From Allochromatium warmingii (GTDB taxonomy: Bacteria; Pseudomonadota; Gammaproteobacteria; Chromatiales; Chromatiaceae): a DNA stretch of 64,000 bases. Of this stretch, positions 18,241 to 27,326 are shown in pieces; position 1 is the stretch's first letter; every line of letters starts with the position of its first letter. Under the pieces are notes generated by a model, which worked only from the letters and a program-made list of their open reading frames with translations, was not told the DNA's origin and did not search any database. The stretch covers positions 1-64,000 of the forward strand of contig NZ_FNOW01000001.1 in assembly GCF_900107145.1 (NCBI RefSeq). The letters are read 5' to 3'. The translations under genes and the position numbers were made by a program.

Positions 18241-19839
18241 ATGATTTCGCTCCTCGATTATGGCGCGGGCAACGTCCGCAGTCTGCGCAACGCCATCCAC
18301 GCCCTCGGTTTTACCCTCAATGAGATCGCGCATCCTGAAGAAATTCTCAAAGCCGAGCGGCTGATTTTCCCCGGTGTCGGCGCATTTGGCGCGGCGATGG
18401 AGCGGCTCCAGCGGCTAGGTTATGTCGAGCCACTCAAGGAATATCTGGCCGCAGATCGGCCCTTTTTTGCCATCTGTGTCGGGCTGCAAACGCTGTTTGA
18501 GGGCAGTGAAGAATCCCCCGGCGTGCCCGGACTGGGCGTCATTCCCGGACAGATTCGTCGTTTTGCCGGTCAGGGTCTCTCGGTGCCGCACATGGGCTGG
18601 AACGCGGTGCGGCTCGAACGGCCCGCGCCACTGTTTGCCCAGTATGCCGGTGAAAAGTTTTACTTTGTCCATTCCTACCACGCCGCGCCCAGTGCCGAGA
18701 ATGCCGACTGGCAACTGGCGTTGACCGATTATGGCCAGCCGTTTTTGAGTGCCGTGCAGCGCGGCGCGGTGGCTGCTGTCCAGTTTCATCCCGAAAAAAG
18801 CGGCGCGGCTGGTCTCGCGTTATTGCGCAATTTTTTAGCGGGTGAGACGGCAATCAGTAGCGCCATGCCGCGCCCGAGCACCGCGCCAACGCGCTTTGCT
18901 AAACGCATTGTGGCCTGTCTCGATGTGCGCACCAACGATCAGGGTGATCTGGTGGTCACCAAAGGCGATCAATACGATGTGCGCGAAAAATCCGGCGAGC
19001 GTGAGGTGCGCAATCTCGGCAAGCCGGTCGAGCTGGCAGCGCGGTATTTCGACGAGGGCGCGGATGAGGTGACCTTTCTCAATATCACCGCGTTTCGGGA
19101 TTTCCCGCTTGCCGATCAACCGATGCTCGAAGTGCTCAAGCGGGCATCGGAGCGCGTATTCGTGCCGCTGACCATCGGCGGCGGGATTCGTGCATTTACT
19201 GATGCCGATGGCCGTCACTACTCGGCGCTCGATGTGGCGCATGAATATTTCCGCTCCGGTGCAGATAAGGTCTCTATCGGCTCCGATGCCGTCACCGCAG
19301 TCGAAGCCTATCGCGCACGCGGCGGCGTCAAAGACGGCTCAACAGCGATGGAGCAGATCGCCGCTGTGTATGGCAATCAGGCGGTGGTGATTTCCATTGA
19401 TCCGCGCCGTGTTTATGTCACCGCGCCCGAGGACACCGCGCACGCGGTCGTTGAGACTGCAACGCCGGGGCCGAACGGCGAACGCTATTGCTGGTTTCAA
19501 TGCACCATCAAGGGTGGCCGCGAGGGGCGCGATGTCGATGTCGTCGAGCTGGCGCAAGCGTGCGAGGCATTGGGCGCAGGTGAAATTTTGCTCAATTCCA
19601 TCGACCGCGATGGCACTGGTGCCGGGTTTGATCTGGAACTGATCGCGCAGGTACGGGCGGCGGTGTCGATTCCGGTCATCGCGTCGAGCGGCGCGGGCTG
19701 TGTCGAGCATTTTGCCGATGTGTTCGCAGCGACCGGCGTCGAAGCGGCGCTGGCCGCTGGCATCTTTCATCGGCGCGAGGTGCCGATTCAGGCGGTCAAA
19801 TCCTATCTGCGCACACAAGGCATCGAGATTCGGAACTAA
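18241..19839 (+). CDS. hisHF: Fused imidazole glycerol phosphate synthase (HisH-HisF, eukaryote HIS7 type)
   Basis: Makes imidazole glycerol phosphate and AICAR, joining histidine and purine pathways. In most bacteria HisH and HisF are separate proteins; here one 532-residue chain holds both. The glutaminase part (1-200) has Cys79 in ICVGLQ and His183/Glu185 in QFHPEKS. The cyclase part (from about 218) starts FAKRIVACLDV with catalytic Asp228. It contains insertions known from fungal and plant HIS7: the DADGRHYSALDVAHEYFRSG segment, the long loop ending in CWFQCTIKGGRE, and AGEILLNSIDRDGTG. No other his gene is nearby. The resemblance to eukaryotic HIS7 is from memory of that family, not from an alignment. 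Confidence 0.95.
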   Translation: MISLLDYGAGNVRSLRNAIHALGFTLNEIAHPEEILKAERLIFPGVGAFGAAMERLQRLGYVEPLKEYLAADRPFFAICVGLQTLFEGSEESPGVPGLGVIPGQIRRFAGQGLSVPHMGWNAVRLERPAPLFAQYAGEKFYFVHSYHAAPSAENADWQLALTDYGQPFLSAVQRGAVAAVQFHPEKSGAAGLALLRNFLAGETAISSAMPRPSTAPTRFAKRIVACLDVRTNDQGDLVVTKGDQYDVREKSGEREVRNLGKPVELAARYFDEGADEVTFLNITAFRDFPLADQPMLEVLKRASERVFVPLTIGGGIRAFTDADGRHYSALDVAHEYFRSGADKVSIGSDAVTAVEAYRARGGVKDGSTAMEQIAAVYGNQAVVISIDPRRVYVTAPEDTAHAVVETATPGPNGERYCWFQCTIKGGREGRDVDVVELAQACEALGAGEILLNSIDRDGTGAGFDLELIAQVRAAVSIPVIASSGAGCVEHFADVFAATGVEAALAAGIFHRREVPIQAVKSYLRTQGIEIRN

Positions 19840-19867
19840 TGCAGATGGCGAGCCCCTCATTCAAATC

Positions 19868-19904
19868 TGCGCTTTTCTAAGCCAATCTAGGCTTTTGAAG
19901 CGCA
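19868..19904 (+). terminator. Hairpin after hisHF
   Basis: TGCGCTT (19868-19874) pairs with AAGCGCA (19898-19904), and inside it AAGCC (19879-19883) pairs with GGCTT (19890-19894). It lies 28 bases after the hisHF stop. There is no terminal T-run, so it is a weak terminator candidate; it may instead belong to the structured RNA region that follows. Confidence 0.45.
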
Positions 19905-19919
19905 CAGTTGAGGGTGCAG

Positions 19920-20104
19920 GGTCAGGTCTATGCGACCTACGTTGAACAGGTCACGACACCCATGAATGAACGCCAGTTTGTGGCGCTGTCGATGGCTTTT
20001 AAGGAACGGCCTGGAGATTTGACCATGCCGCGTGAGGCCATCCCGACAAGCCTGTTCAACATTCCCGAGGCAAACATAACCCCTTTACGGGAGATGGTTC
20101 AGAA
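19920..20104 (+). ncRNA. Candidate omega RNA (IscB-associated guide scaffold)
   Basis: In IscB systems the guide RNA scaffold is encoded directly upstream of iscB. Here the 185 bases before the iscB start hold several perfect stems: AGGTC/GACCT (19924-19928 with 19934-19938), a 10-bp long-range stem GTTGAACAGG (19941-19950) with CCTGTTCAAC (20051-20060), CGCCA/TGGCG (19971-19975 with 19981-19985), and TCCCG/CGGGA (20063-20067 with 20088-20092). A 66-codon open frame also crosses the region but resembles nothing known to me. Position and folding support an omega RNA or its remnant; the guide would lie at its 5' end, near or before 19920. No comparison with known omega RNAs could be made. Confidence 0.55.
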
Positions 20105-20541
20105 ATGAACACCAATTTTGTTTTCGTGCTGGACACTGAAAGGCGACCCTTGTCGCCTTGTCATCCGGCCCGCGCACGGGAGTTGCTGCGCACTGGCAAA
20201 GCGGCGTTGCTGCGGCGGTTGGGGCTATCGGCTCTTTGGTGCTTGCCACAGACCGACCATTGAACATAGTCGCCAAAGGGCAGGGCGGGCGGCAGAAAGC
20301 CGTGCTCGATCAATTCGGCTACCCAAAACAGCACCGCAGCCTAAAACCGCTTCACGGCTGGCGTTCTGGCGACATCGCACGCTGCGAAGGCAAGACAGGG
20401 CGTATTTCGCCGCGTGTCAAAGGCAGTTTCGAGATGCGGCCATTCGATGGCGGGAAACCATTCAGCCGTCCGATGCGAACCTTTCAACCCCTGCACCGGA
20501 ATGATGGCTACGACTATGGCACCACAGAAAAGAATACATAG
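20105..20541 (+). pseudogene. iscB: IscB-like RNA-guided nuclease relic with internal deletion
   Basis: The first frame (20105-20263) encodes 52 residues that match the N-terminal PLMP domain of IscB (RRXRR family): FVFVLDTERRPLSPCHPARA, then RELLRTGKAALLRR. A second frame, open to TAG 20539-20541, encodes the IscB C-terminal domain: LNIVAKGQGGRQ, a QFGYPKQHR segment, WRSGDIARC, and NDGYDYG at the end. Everything between, including RuvC motifs, bridge helix and HNH (roughly 300 residues), is gone, and the two parts are in different frames. No cleavage activity is expected. The junction lies near 20200-20260. Confidence 0.85.
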
Positions 20542-20598
20542 GCGAGATTATCCGAAACAAATCGGAGCCGCCAGCACGTCCGAAGTGCGGTACGCTCG

Positions 20599-21477
20599 GT
20601 GTTCGGACTGAAGCGGCGGGCGCTATTTGGTCTTCTGGGCGGCATCAGTCTGCTGCTGCTCGGATGCGTACCGCCGCCGGAGCGCAGCGAGGCTGAGGCT
20701 GAGACGCCGGCCTCGCGGCTGACGCTCAATCGTGAAGCGTTGTTAGTGACCATCGCTTCCTGTCATCTATTGCGCGTCGGGCAAACCAATGATGTCGCGT
20801 CCACAGATGCAACGGTCATCATTGCAGCGGACAAATATCGCCTCTCGATCACCTCCATTGTTGAGCGTGCCAATCGGCTGGTGATGGACTATGCACAGCG
20901 CCCGCTGGAGCTGATTAACCAAGCTGTTGAAGCCTGTAATCAGCTTGCCGAGCTGACCGATACGGCACCGGCGCTGGTGCGGTTTGAGCCGGATGGCACG
21001 CTGCGCACGGCATGGTTACGGCTCGATGGCGTGGAAATCACCACCGGTTTTGCCCAGCGCACCATCACCGAATTACGCCTACGCAAAGCGATTGGCTTGG
21101 TCATCAACAGTCCGGGCGGTTCCGTGGACGAGGCGCGGAAACTCGGACGTTATCTACGCGCCAACGGCCTGCGCACGGCGGTCGATGATTACTGCGCCTC
21201 GGCCTGCATCGATGTGCTCGCCGGTGGCGTCGAACGCTACGCGACCCCGCTGGCGCGGATCGGCGTGCATCAAAGCAAGGTGCCGCCGCGCTACAGCAGT
21301 CACGAAGGCGGTCAACTCTATGTCGCCGATTCCTTTCTCTATCTGCGTGAAATGGGCGTTGATGCCGATGTCGCCATTGCAGCGGCGACGGTGCCCAACA
21401 ATCGCGTGCTCATCATCTCACCTGCCGAAGCCCTGAACGCACGCTTGATTACCGGGGTTGTTGAGGGGTTTGAGTGA
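20599..21477 (+). CDS. Lipoprotein with ClpP-like serine protease fold (COG3904 type)
   Basis: The start codon is GTG. The N-terminus MFGLKRRALFGLLGGISLLLLGC is a lipoprotein signal with a lipobox around Cys23, so the protein is anchored in a membrane and faces the periplasm. The C-terminal half (about residues 135-285) resembles ClpP/SppA-class proteins: GLVINSPGGSVDEA, then YCASACIDVLAGG, where the Ser between alanines is at the nucleophile position, and a late GVHQSK histidine. Total 292 residues. The specific target is unknown. It starts 57 bases after the IscB relic ends. Confidence 0.8.
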   Translation: MFGLKRRALFGLLGGISLLLLGCVPPPERSEAEAETPASRLTLNREALLVTIASCHLLRVGQTNDVASTDATVIIAADKYRLSITSIVERANRLVMDYAQRPLELINQAVEACNQLAELTDTAPALVRFEPDGTLRTAWLRLDGVEITTGFAQRTITELRLRKAIGLVINSPGGSVDEARKLGRYLRANGLRTAVDDYCASACIDVLAGGVERYATPLARIGVHQSKVPPRYSSHEGGQLYVADSFLYLREMGVDADVAIAAATVPNNRVLIISPAEALNARLITGVVEGFE

Positions 21478-21601
21478 ATGTTTTGACGCGCACTGACATA
21501 AACAACGCGCCGCGCAGGATCGTGCCAAATCAAAAGCGATGTACTCAGTGCAGCGTTTAGAATAGCGCCATCCTTTGCCTCGTATCGGACGCTACACACA
21601 C

Positions 21602-22324
21602 ATGAGCGAACTGCATCACAACGTCGATCACGCCGAGATCAGCAAGTTCGAGGCGCTGGCCTCGCGCTGGTGGGATCCGCACAGCGAATTTAAAACCCTC
21701 CACGATATCAACCCATTACGTTTGGATTATGTCGAGCGCGGCGCGGGCGGACTGGCTGGACGGCGCGTGCTTGATGTCGGTTGCGGCGGCGGGCTGCTGT
21801 CTGAAGGCATGGCGCTGCGCGGGGCGCAGGTCACGGGCATTGATATGGGTGATATGCCGTTGCGTGTCGCCGAACTGCATACGCTGGAAACCGGCGTTGA
21901 GGTCGAATATCGGCGCGTGCCAGTCGAGACGCTGGCCGCCGAGCAGCCGGGCGCGTTCGATATTGTCACCTGTATGGAAATGCTCGAACACGTTCCCGAT
22001 CCGGCGTCAATCGTCGCCGCCTGTGCGCAGTTAGTGCGGCCGGGCGGTTGGGTGTTTTTTTCGACGCTGAACCGCACGCCAAAAGCCTATCTATTTGCCG
22101 TGGTCGGGGCGGAATATCTGCTGCGGATGCTGCCACGCGGCACCCATGATTACGCCCGTTTTATCCGTCCAGCTGAGCTAGATGCTTGGATTCGCCCGAC
22201 TGCACTCCGCACCACCGCGCTGACCGGCATGGTGTATAACCCGCTCACCCAAGTTTATCGGCTCGATCCGCATGACTTGGATGTGAACTATTTTGCGACC
22301 TGTGTCCGCGCTACCCATGACTAA
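21602..22324 (+). CDS. ubiG: Ubiquinone biosynthesis O-methyltransferase
   Basis: UbiG performs both SAM-dependent O-methylations of ubiquinone biosynthesis at the membrane surface. The 240-residue product from ATG 21602 starts [20 protein letters not shown], with the family blocks [22 protein letters not shown], the SAM-binding [18 protein letters not shown] and [11 protein letters not shown]. It overlaps the gph gene by 8 bases, a conserved ubiG-gph pairing in gammaproteobacteria. Confidence 0.97.
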   Translation: MSELHHNVDHAEISKFEALASRWWDPHSEFKTLHDINPLRLDYVERGAGGLAGRRVLDVGCGGGLLSEGMALRGAQVTGIDMGDMPLRVAELHTLETGVEVEYRRVPVETLAAEQPGAFDIVTCMEMLEHVPDPASIVAACAQLVRPGGWVFFSTLNRTPKAYLFAVVGAEYLLRMLPRGTHDYARFIRPAELDAWIRPTALRTTALTGMVYNPLTQVYRLDPHDLDVNYFATCVRATHD

Positions 22325-23009
22325 TTCACGTCCGCCACGCGACGGCCTGGTGCTGTTTGATCTCGACGGCACCTTTGCCGATACCGCGCCTGATATGGCG
22401 ATTGCGCTTGATCGACTGCGCAAACGTCACGGACGCTCGCCGCTGCCGTTTGCGCGGGTGCGGCCCTATGTGTCGCATGGTGCGCCGGGGATTCTCAAGG
22501 TCGGCTTCGATCTAACGCCCGATGATCCAAACTATGAGCCGTTACGCCGCGAGTATTTGCGGATTTATGAAAGTGCGCTTGTTGAACACACCGCGCCCTT
22601 TCCGGGCATTGTTGAGCTGATTGATGAACTCGACGCACGCGGCGTACCTTGGGGGATTGTGACGAACAAAGCTGCCGCATTAGCTAAACCACTGCTGGAG
22701 CGCCTCGGCTTTTTAGAGCGCGTCGCCTGTCTGGTCTGTGGCGACACCACACCACGCCCAAAACCCTATCCCGATCCGCTGCTGTATGCCTGCGATCTGC
22801 TCGGAGTGACGCCGGAGCGCGGCTGGTATATCGGTGATGCCGAGCGCGATATTCAGGCTGGATTAGCCGCCGGTATGGGGACGCTCACGGCGCTCTTTGG
22901 CTATTTGGGGCCGGACGATGATCCGCGCACCTGGGGCGCACACGGGATGATCCAGCATCCGCTGCAACTGCTCGATTGGCTCGCCGCTGAAGCGAATCAT
23001 GCGGCTTGA
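22317..23009 (+). CDS. gph: Phosphoglycolate phosphatase (HAD family)
   Basis: Dephosphorylates 2-phosphoglycolate, formed by Rubisco oxygenation or DNA repair. The 230-residue HAD hydrolase has the nucleophile motif [12 protein letters not shown] (the second Asp is the acid/base), GIVTNKAA as motif II, and [12 protein letters not shown] for metal binding. It starts at the ATG overlapping the end of ubiG. Confidence 0.93.
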   Translation: MTNSRPPRDGLVLFDLDGTFADTAPDMAIALDRLRKRHGRSPLPFARVRPYVSHGAPGILKVGFDLTPDDPNYEPLRREYLRIYESALVEHTAPFPGIVELIDELDARGVPWGIVTNKAAALAKPLLERLGFLERVACLVCGDTTPRPKPYPDPLLYACDLLGVTPERGWYIGDAERDIQAGLAAGMGTLTALFGYLGPDDDPRTWGAHGMIQHPLQLLDWLAAEANHAA

Positions 23010-23137
23010 CTAAAAGCCAAACAGCTCGGGCGCAGACGGCACCAATCCCAAAGCTGGTCGCCGGAAGCCGAAAGCTGATCCACACGCTAGGCTTTGGTAT
23101 CCTTGCCGCTTATCCCAAGCTGTCATCGGGAGTCGCC

Positions 23138-24463
23138 ATGCCCATCGCTCATCACGCGCTCGTGCTGAATCTCCATCAGCCACCCGGCAATCTTCAGCAG
23201 TTGCTGGAGCATCAAACCTGGGAGGCCAAAGAAATCCTCTTCGCGCTCGACCGCATCCCGCGCAGTCTCTGGGGCCGCGAGGAGCTGGCCCGTGTTCATC
23301 TCTCGCTCTCCGGGACACTGCTGGAAACGCTCTCCGATCCAGCTTTTCAGCAGCAGGTGTATGGTCTGGTCGATTGCGGCGCGTTGCTGTGGCATGTTCA
23401 GAATCAAGCCCTGTTTGAAATCGTCGGCACCGGCTATTTTCATCCGGTGCTGCCGCTAATTCCCGAACCCGACCGGCGCGAACATCTGGCGCGTTGGCTC
23501 GACATCGCCCGCCATCTGCTGTGGCGTCCGCAATTTCAGGGCTTTTGGCCGCCCGAAATGGGCTTTTCAATGGAATTGATCCCGCTGCTCCAGACATTCG
23601 GCTATCGTTATGTGTTCGTTGATAGCGAACACGTCGAGCCAGTCACCGCAATGAGCTGGCAAGAATTACGCTATCGTCCACATATCGCCCGCTATGGTGA
23701 ACACGAGATCATCGTGATCGTGCGCGACCGCGAACTCTCCGACGCGCAAGAATCCGGCATGGATGTCGGCTGGTTTTTGCACGAAGTCGCCGAGCGTACC
23801 AAATGGTGCGATTTTGCCCCGCTGGTCACCACCTGCACCGATGGTGAAAACGGCGGCTGGTTCCGCAATGTCACCGAGGGCGCGAACTTTTGGAGCGCTT
23901 TCTATCTGCCCCTATTGGATCGCGTTGCCGCTGGTGAAGCCGCGATTCGCCCCACCTTTGTCAGCGATTATCTTGACGAGTATGGCGCACACGGCGAAGT
24001 GCGCGTCCGTACCGGTGCGTGGAACACCGGCTGGCATCACGGCCGTGATTTCACCCAATGGATGGGGTCAGAGCGCCAGCGTTACGCCCTTGCCGAATGC
24101 GCCGCAGTCAGCCACGCTATCCACGAAGCGCGTTGGTTTGCCGGTGAACGCGGCGTTACAACGGGGCCAGAGTCCGACGCGCTCACCGAGGCGCTCTGGC
24201 ATCTGTTACGCGCTGAAACCAGTTGTCATTTTTACTGGGGTGAATCCTGGGTGCCGCGTGCCGAGTCCGATTTACACGCCGCTCGGCTGGCGCTCGAACA
24301 CGCTTTGCTCTTTGCGCCGTCACCAGCGCCGCCCACAGCAGCGAGCGCAACGCCGACCGACGATGCCAACGCCGCCGACACACCCCGAATCACGCCCACA
24401 CTAACCACACCCTCATCCCCCACTCAAGCCCAAGAAGGAGCTGATCGTGAACGCCATGCCTGA
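23138..24463 (+). CDS. Glycoside hydrolase family 57 protein
   Basis: GH57 enzymes act on alpha-glucans as amylases, 4-alpha-glucanotransferases or branching enzymes. The ATG at 23138 begins MPIAHHALVLNLHQPPGN, which carries the first GH57 motif (HQP). The likely nucleophile Glu is in FWPPEMGFS and the acid/base Asp in TCTDGENGG. The product is 441 residues with a Pro/Thr/Ala-rich tail after about 395. The next GH57 gene overlaps its end by 17 bases, so both are translated together. Glycogen is the probable substrate in this type of organism; the specific reaction is not determined. Confidence 0.9.
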   Translation: MPIAHHALVLNLHQPPGNLQQLLEHQTWEAKEILFALDRIPRSLWGREELARVHLSLSGTLLETLSDPAFQQQVYGLVDCGALLWHVQNQALFEIVGTGYFHPVLPLIPEPDRREHLARWLDIARHLLWRPQFQGFWPPEMGFSMELIPLLQTFGYRYVFVDSEHVEPVTAMSWQELRYRPHIARYGEHEIIVIVRDRELSDAQESGMDVGWFLHEVAERTKWCDFAPLVTTCTDGENGGWFRNVTEGANFWSAFYLPLLDRVAAGEAAIRPTFVSDYLDEYGAHGEVRVRTGAWNTGWHHGRDFTQWMGSERQRYALAECAAVSHAIHEARWFAGERGVTTGPESDALTEALWHLLRAETSCHFYWGESWVPRAESDLHAARLALEHALLFAPSPAPPTAASATPTDDANAADTPRITPTLTTPSSPTQAQEGADRERHA

Positions 24464-25919
24464 ATACATCGGAGACGTGCCCAATCTGTCCGGCCAGGAG
24501 GCCGAAGTCGCGCAGGTTGTCGCGCGGGGCCGCGAGCGCGAACTGTTTGCCAAACAAGGCGGGGTCGATTTTGGCTCCATCCGCGCTGCTACTGCGATTG
24601 CGCTGCACCAACATCAACCGCTGATTCCCGCCGGAGGTGGCGATTTGCGCACCGCTGCACTCATTAGCAATCTGCAATATATGATGGAAAACCAGCATAT
24701 CGGCGACAATCACAACGCGCCGACCTTTGTTTGGTGTTACAAGCGCATCGGCGAATTTGTGCCGCAATTAATCAGCGAAGGTAAATCGCCGCGCTGTATG
24801 CTCGAATATTCCGGCACCCTATTACATGGTCTGCGCAAAATGGGCGAACATCATGTGATTGATGCGCTCAAAACCGTCACCTGTAATCCCGATTATAATT
24901 GGGCAGTTGAATGGCTCGGAATGCCCTGGGGTCATGCCGTTGCGCCCTCAACGCCGGTGCAAGATTATCGCCTGCATGTGCGGGCTTTTCAGCATCATTT
25001 TGCCGCAATTTTCGGCTGGGAAGCACTGGAACGAGTGCGCGGTTTTTCGCCATCAGAAATGGCGCTGCCGAATCATCCCGATGTAGCGTATGAATTTGTT
25101 AAAACCCTCGTTGATTGCGGCTATCAATGGGTGTTAATTCAAGAACACACAGTACATCAGATCGGCAACGAACGTCATCCTGAACGCCCGCATATTCCAC
25201 ATCGTCTCGTCTGCACCAATTCCAAAGGCGAAACCGTGAGCATTATTGCGATTCTCAAAACCCAGGGTTCAGATACCAAGCTGGTCGCGCAAATGCAGCC
25301 CTGGTATGAAGCGCAAAGCCTCAATCGTGTTGAATTAGCCGGACGTTCAATTCCGCCGCTGGTGACGCAGATTGCCGATGGCGAAAATGGTGGCGTGATG
25401 ATGAATGAATTTCCGCCAAAATTCATGGAAGCCGTGCGCGGCGCAAGCGGCACCCAAACGCCCTTGATGAATGCCAGCGAATATCTGGAACATCTATTTG
25501 CATCTGGCATCAAACCCAGTGACCTGCCCGAAATCCAACCACTCTTCCATGATCGCATTTGGTCACGGATGCAACCCGGCGATGGCCCCGAAAAACTCAA
25601 GCAAGTGATTGAAGAACTCAAACGCGAAGATGGCCGGTTTCACATGGAAGGCGGCAGTTGGACAAGCGATTTATCTTGGGTCAATGGCTATGAAAACGTG
25701 CTCGGCCCAATGGAAGCCGCCAGCTCGCGCTTTAATGAACTGGTATTACGGCCCGGCATTGCGACCAATCATCCGGCGTATCGCAACGCGCTGTTTCATT
25801 TGATGTCTTCGCAAACCAGTTGCTATCGCTATTGGGGTCAAGGGCTGTGGACGGATTATGGCCGCGAGATTTGTCGGCGTGCCACCGAAATCGTCGAGCA
25901 GGATTTCGCCAAACACTAA
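24447..25919 (+). CDS. Second glycoside hydrolase family 57 protein
   Basis: The start is GTG 24447 with AAGGAG seven bases upstream. The 490-residue protein has ALHQHQPL as GH57 motif 1, FSPSEMALPN with the presumed nucleophile Glu, QIADGENGGVMM with the presumed acid/base Asp, and SQTSCYRYWGQG at the C-terminus, a segment also seen in its neighbour (ETSCHFYWGES). It may be a distant paralogue of the upstream gene. No signal peptide, so cytoplasmic. Confidence 0.9.
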   Translation: MNAMPEYIGDVPNLSGQEAEVAQVVARGRERELFAKQGGVDFGSIRAATAIALHQHQPLIPAGGGDLRTAALISNLQYMMENQHIGDNHNAPTFVWCYKRIGEFVPQLISEGKSPRCMLEYSGTLLHGLRKMGEHHVIDALKTVTCNPDYNWAVEWLGMPWGHAVAPSTPVQDYRLHVRAFQHHFAAIFGWEALERVRGFSPSEMALPNHPDVAYEFVKTLVDCGYQWVLIQEHTVHQIGNERHPERPHIPHRLVCTNSKGETVSIIAILKTQGSDTKLVAQMQPWYEAQSLNRVELAGRSIPPLVTQIADGENGGVMMNEFPPKFMEAVRGASGTQTPLMNASEYLEHLFASGIKPSDLPEIQPLFHDRIWSRMQPGDGPEKLKQVIEELKREDGRFHMEGGSWTSDLSWVNGYENVLGPMEAASSRFNELVLRPGIATNHPAYRNALFHLMSSQTSCYRYWGQGLWTDYGREICRRATEIVEQDFAKH

Positions 25920-25937
25920 CCGTCACTGGAGAATAGA

Positions 25938-27014
25938 ATGGATGTCAACGACGCATTCCAACGTTTGAATATAACCAAACAGCTTACGGCGCAGATGACG
26001 CGCCTGATGACGCTTTATCATCCCCGCGTGTGGCGCGAAAAAGGGCTGATGTGGACGGGTGGGTTATTTATTGTCACCTATCTCGTCGTCGTGGTGGTAT
26101 TGGGAATGCTCTGGTCGCGCTCACCGGAAATATTCGATGTCCGTGCCAATGCGCTGGCGATGGTGAAAGCGGATGAAACGCGGCTAGTTACCGGCAGCTA
26201 CACCGCTGCAACGGCCATTCGTATCGGTGAAACACTGTTGGGTAAACCGGGCGGTTATCTCAGCAATGATAAAACCCCACCCGGCGTCTATCTGGATAAT
26301 ATTCCAAATTGGGAATTTGGTGCACTCACTGAATTGCGCGATCTAGCCAATTCGATGCGCAATGAATTAAGTCGCGCTCAATCGCAATCGATCGAAGATC
26401 GGGATTTGCAAATTGCGCAACCGCAGTTTAATTACAATTCCGATTCTTGGATTTTACCGTCAAGCGAATCTGAATACCGCGATGGCATCAAGGCGCTAGA
26501 GCGTTATATGCAGCGTCTGTCAAAAGGCGAAGCGCAGTTTTTCGCACGCGGTGATAATCTGCGCGTTTATTTGCAGGTTGTCGAAAAACGCTTAGGTAAT
26601 TTGGCGCAGCGGCTATCGTATGCCGTTGGTCAAGATGATCTGGATACCGAATTAGCGGGCGATCCGAGTGCGCGGCGTGCGGATGGTATGGCGGAGCAGA
26701 TGCACAATCAAACGCCCTGGGCGCAAATCGACGATGTATTCTTCGAAGCGCGCGGTTATACCTGGGCACTGATTCACACATTGCAAGCAATGGCGCTGGA
26801 TTTTGAAAGCGTGCTCAAAACACGCAATGCGCAGGTTTCGCTCGATCAAATCATCCGCAAATTGCAAAGCACGCAAGATCCGGTGTGGAGTCCGCTGATT
26901 CTCAATGGCACTGGATTTGGCCCAATGGCGAATCATTCGCTAGTGATGGCGTCCTATATCTCGCGTGCCAATGCAGCGATTATTGATTTGCGGCGGTTAT
27001 TAGAGCAGGGGTGA
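25938..27014 (+). CDS. DUF2333 family membrane protein
   Basis: The 358-residue protein has one hydrophobic helix (about residues 41-61, GGLFIVTYLVVVVVLGMLW) and a long periplasmic domain. The segments GGYLSNDKTPPGVYLDNIPNWEFGAL (about 105-130), SWILPSSESEYRDG and ARGDNLRVYLQVVEKRLG are typical of DUF2333, a family mostly seen in gammaproteobacteria. Function unknown. It starts 18 bases after the second GH57 gene and a terminator-like hairpin follows. Confidence 0.88.
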   Translation: MDVNDAFQRLNITKQLTAQMTRLMTLYHPRVWREKGLMWTGGLFIVTYLVVVVVLGMLWSRSPEIFDVRANALAMVKADETRLVTGSYTAATAIRIGETLLGKPGGYLSNDKTPPGVYLDNIPNWEFGALTELRDLANSMRNELSRAQSQSIEDRDLQIAQPQFNYNSDSWILPSSESEYRDGIKALERYMQRLSKGEAQFFARGDNLRVYLQVVEKRLGNLAQRLSYAVGQDDLDTELAGDPSARRADGMAEQMHNQTPWAQIDDVFFEARGYTWALIHTLQAMALDFESVLKTRNAQVSLDQIIRKLQSTQDPVWSPLILNGTGFGPMANHSLVMASYISRANAAIIDLRRLLEQG

Positions 27015-27326
27015 ATGGTTAGCGATCAGCGGCCAGCTTAATTTGAGTGGGGTATGCACTGCGTACCCCTTTATTTTACTTTTACTATCCATCTGTTCCC
27101 AGCGACAAACCATCCACCCGGCATAGCGATTCGGGCGCGTCGTTGGTACCATTGCCTGCTTGAGTCCTGCTCGGTGTGCGTGTTGGTGCGAGGACGTTCA
27201 AACCCTGCGCGTTCTAGGGTTGCCTAGACCAACCCAACCGACGCATCCTCCTTAAATTCTGTGGCCGAGCCGCCGCCGTCCTGAGAGGCGTCCGTGACCG
27301 CCCCGTCTTGAGACAACCCGGAGCTG
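27015..27326. other. Intergenic region upstream of bchE (312 bp)
   Basis: No gene is seen. It holds a GCTGGC-type repeat (27017-27040, reversed), the hairpin at 27049-27078, and about 250 bases of leader before bchE. I looked for a PpsR site (TGT-N12-ACA), an FNR site (TTGAT-N4-ATCAA) and a cobalamin riboswitch box and found no convincing match. Confidence 0.6.
27049..27078 (+). terminator. Intrinsic terminator after the DUF2333 gene
   Basis: GGGGTA and TACCCC form a 6-bp stem over a 9-base loop, followed directly by a T-rich run (TTTATTTTA). Confidence 0.75.

Noticed and set aside
19908-20108. A small protein gene upstream of the IscB relic
   Set aside because: The frame is open for 66 codons but has no recognisable motif, and the DNA is dominated by perfect stems fitting a structured RNA. 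It cannot be wholly excluded.
20158-20541. A separate gene starting at 20158
   Set aside because: Only its part after about 20260 is meaningful, and that matches the C-terminal domain of IscB; it is the shifted second half of the relic.
27079-27326. Cobalamin riboswitch in the long bchE leader
   Set aside because: The conserved B12-box core was not found by eye, although bchE and cobQ made it plausible.
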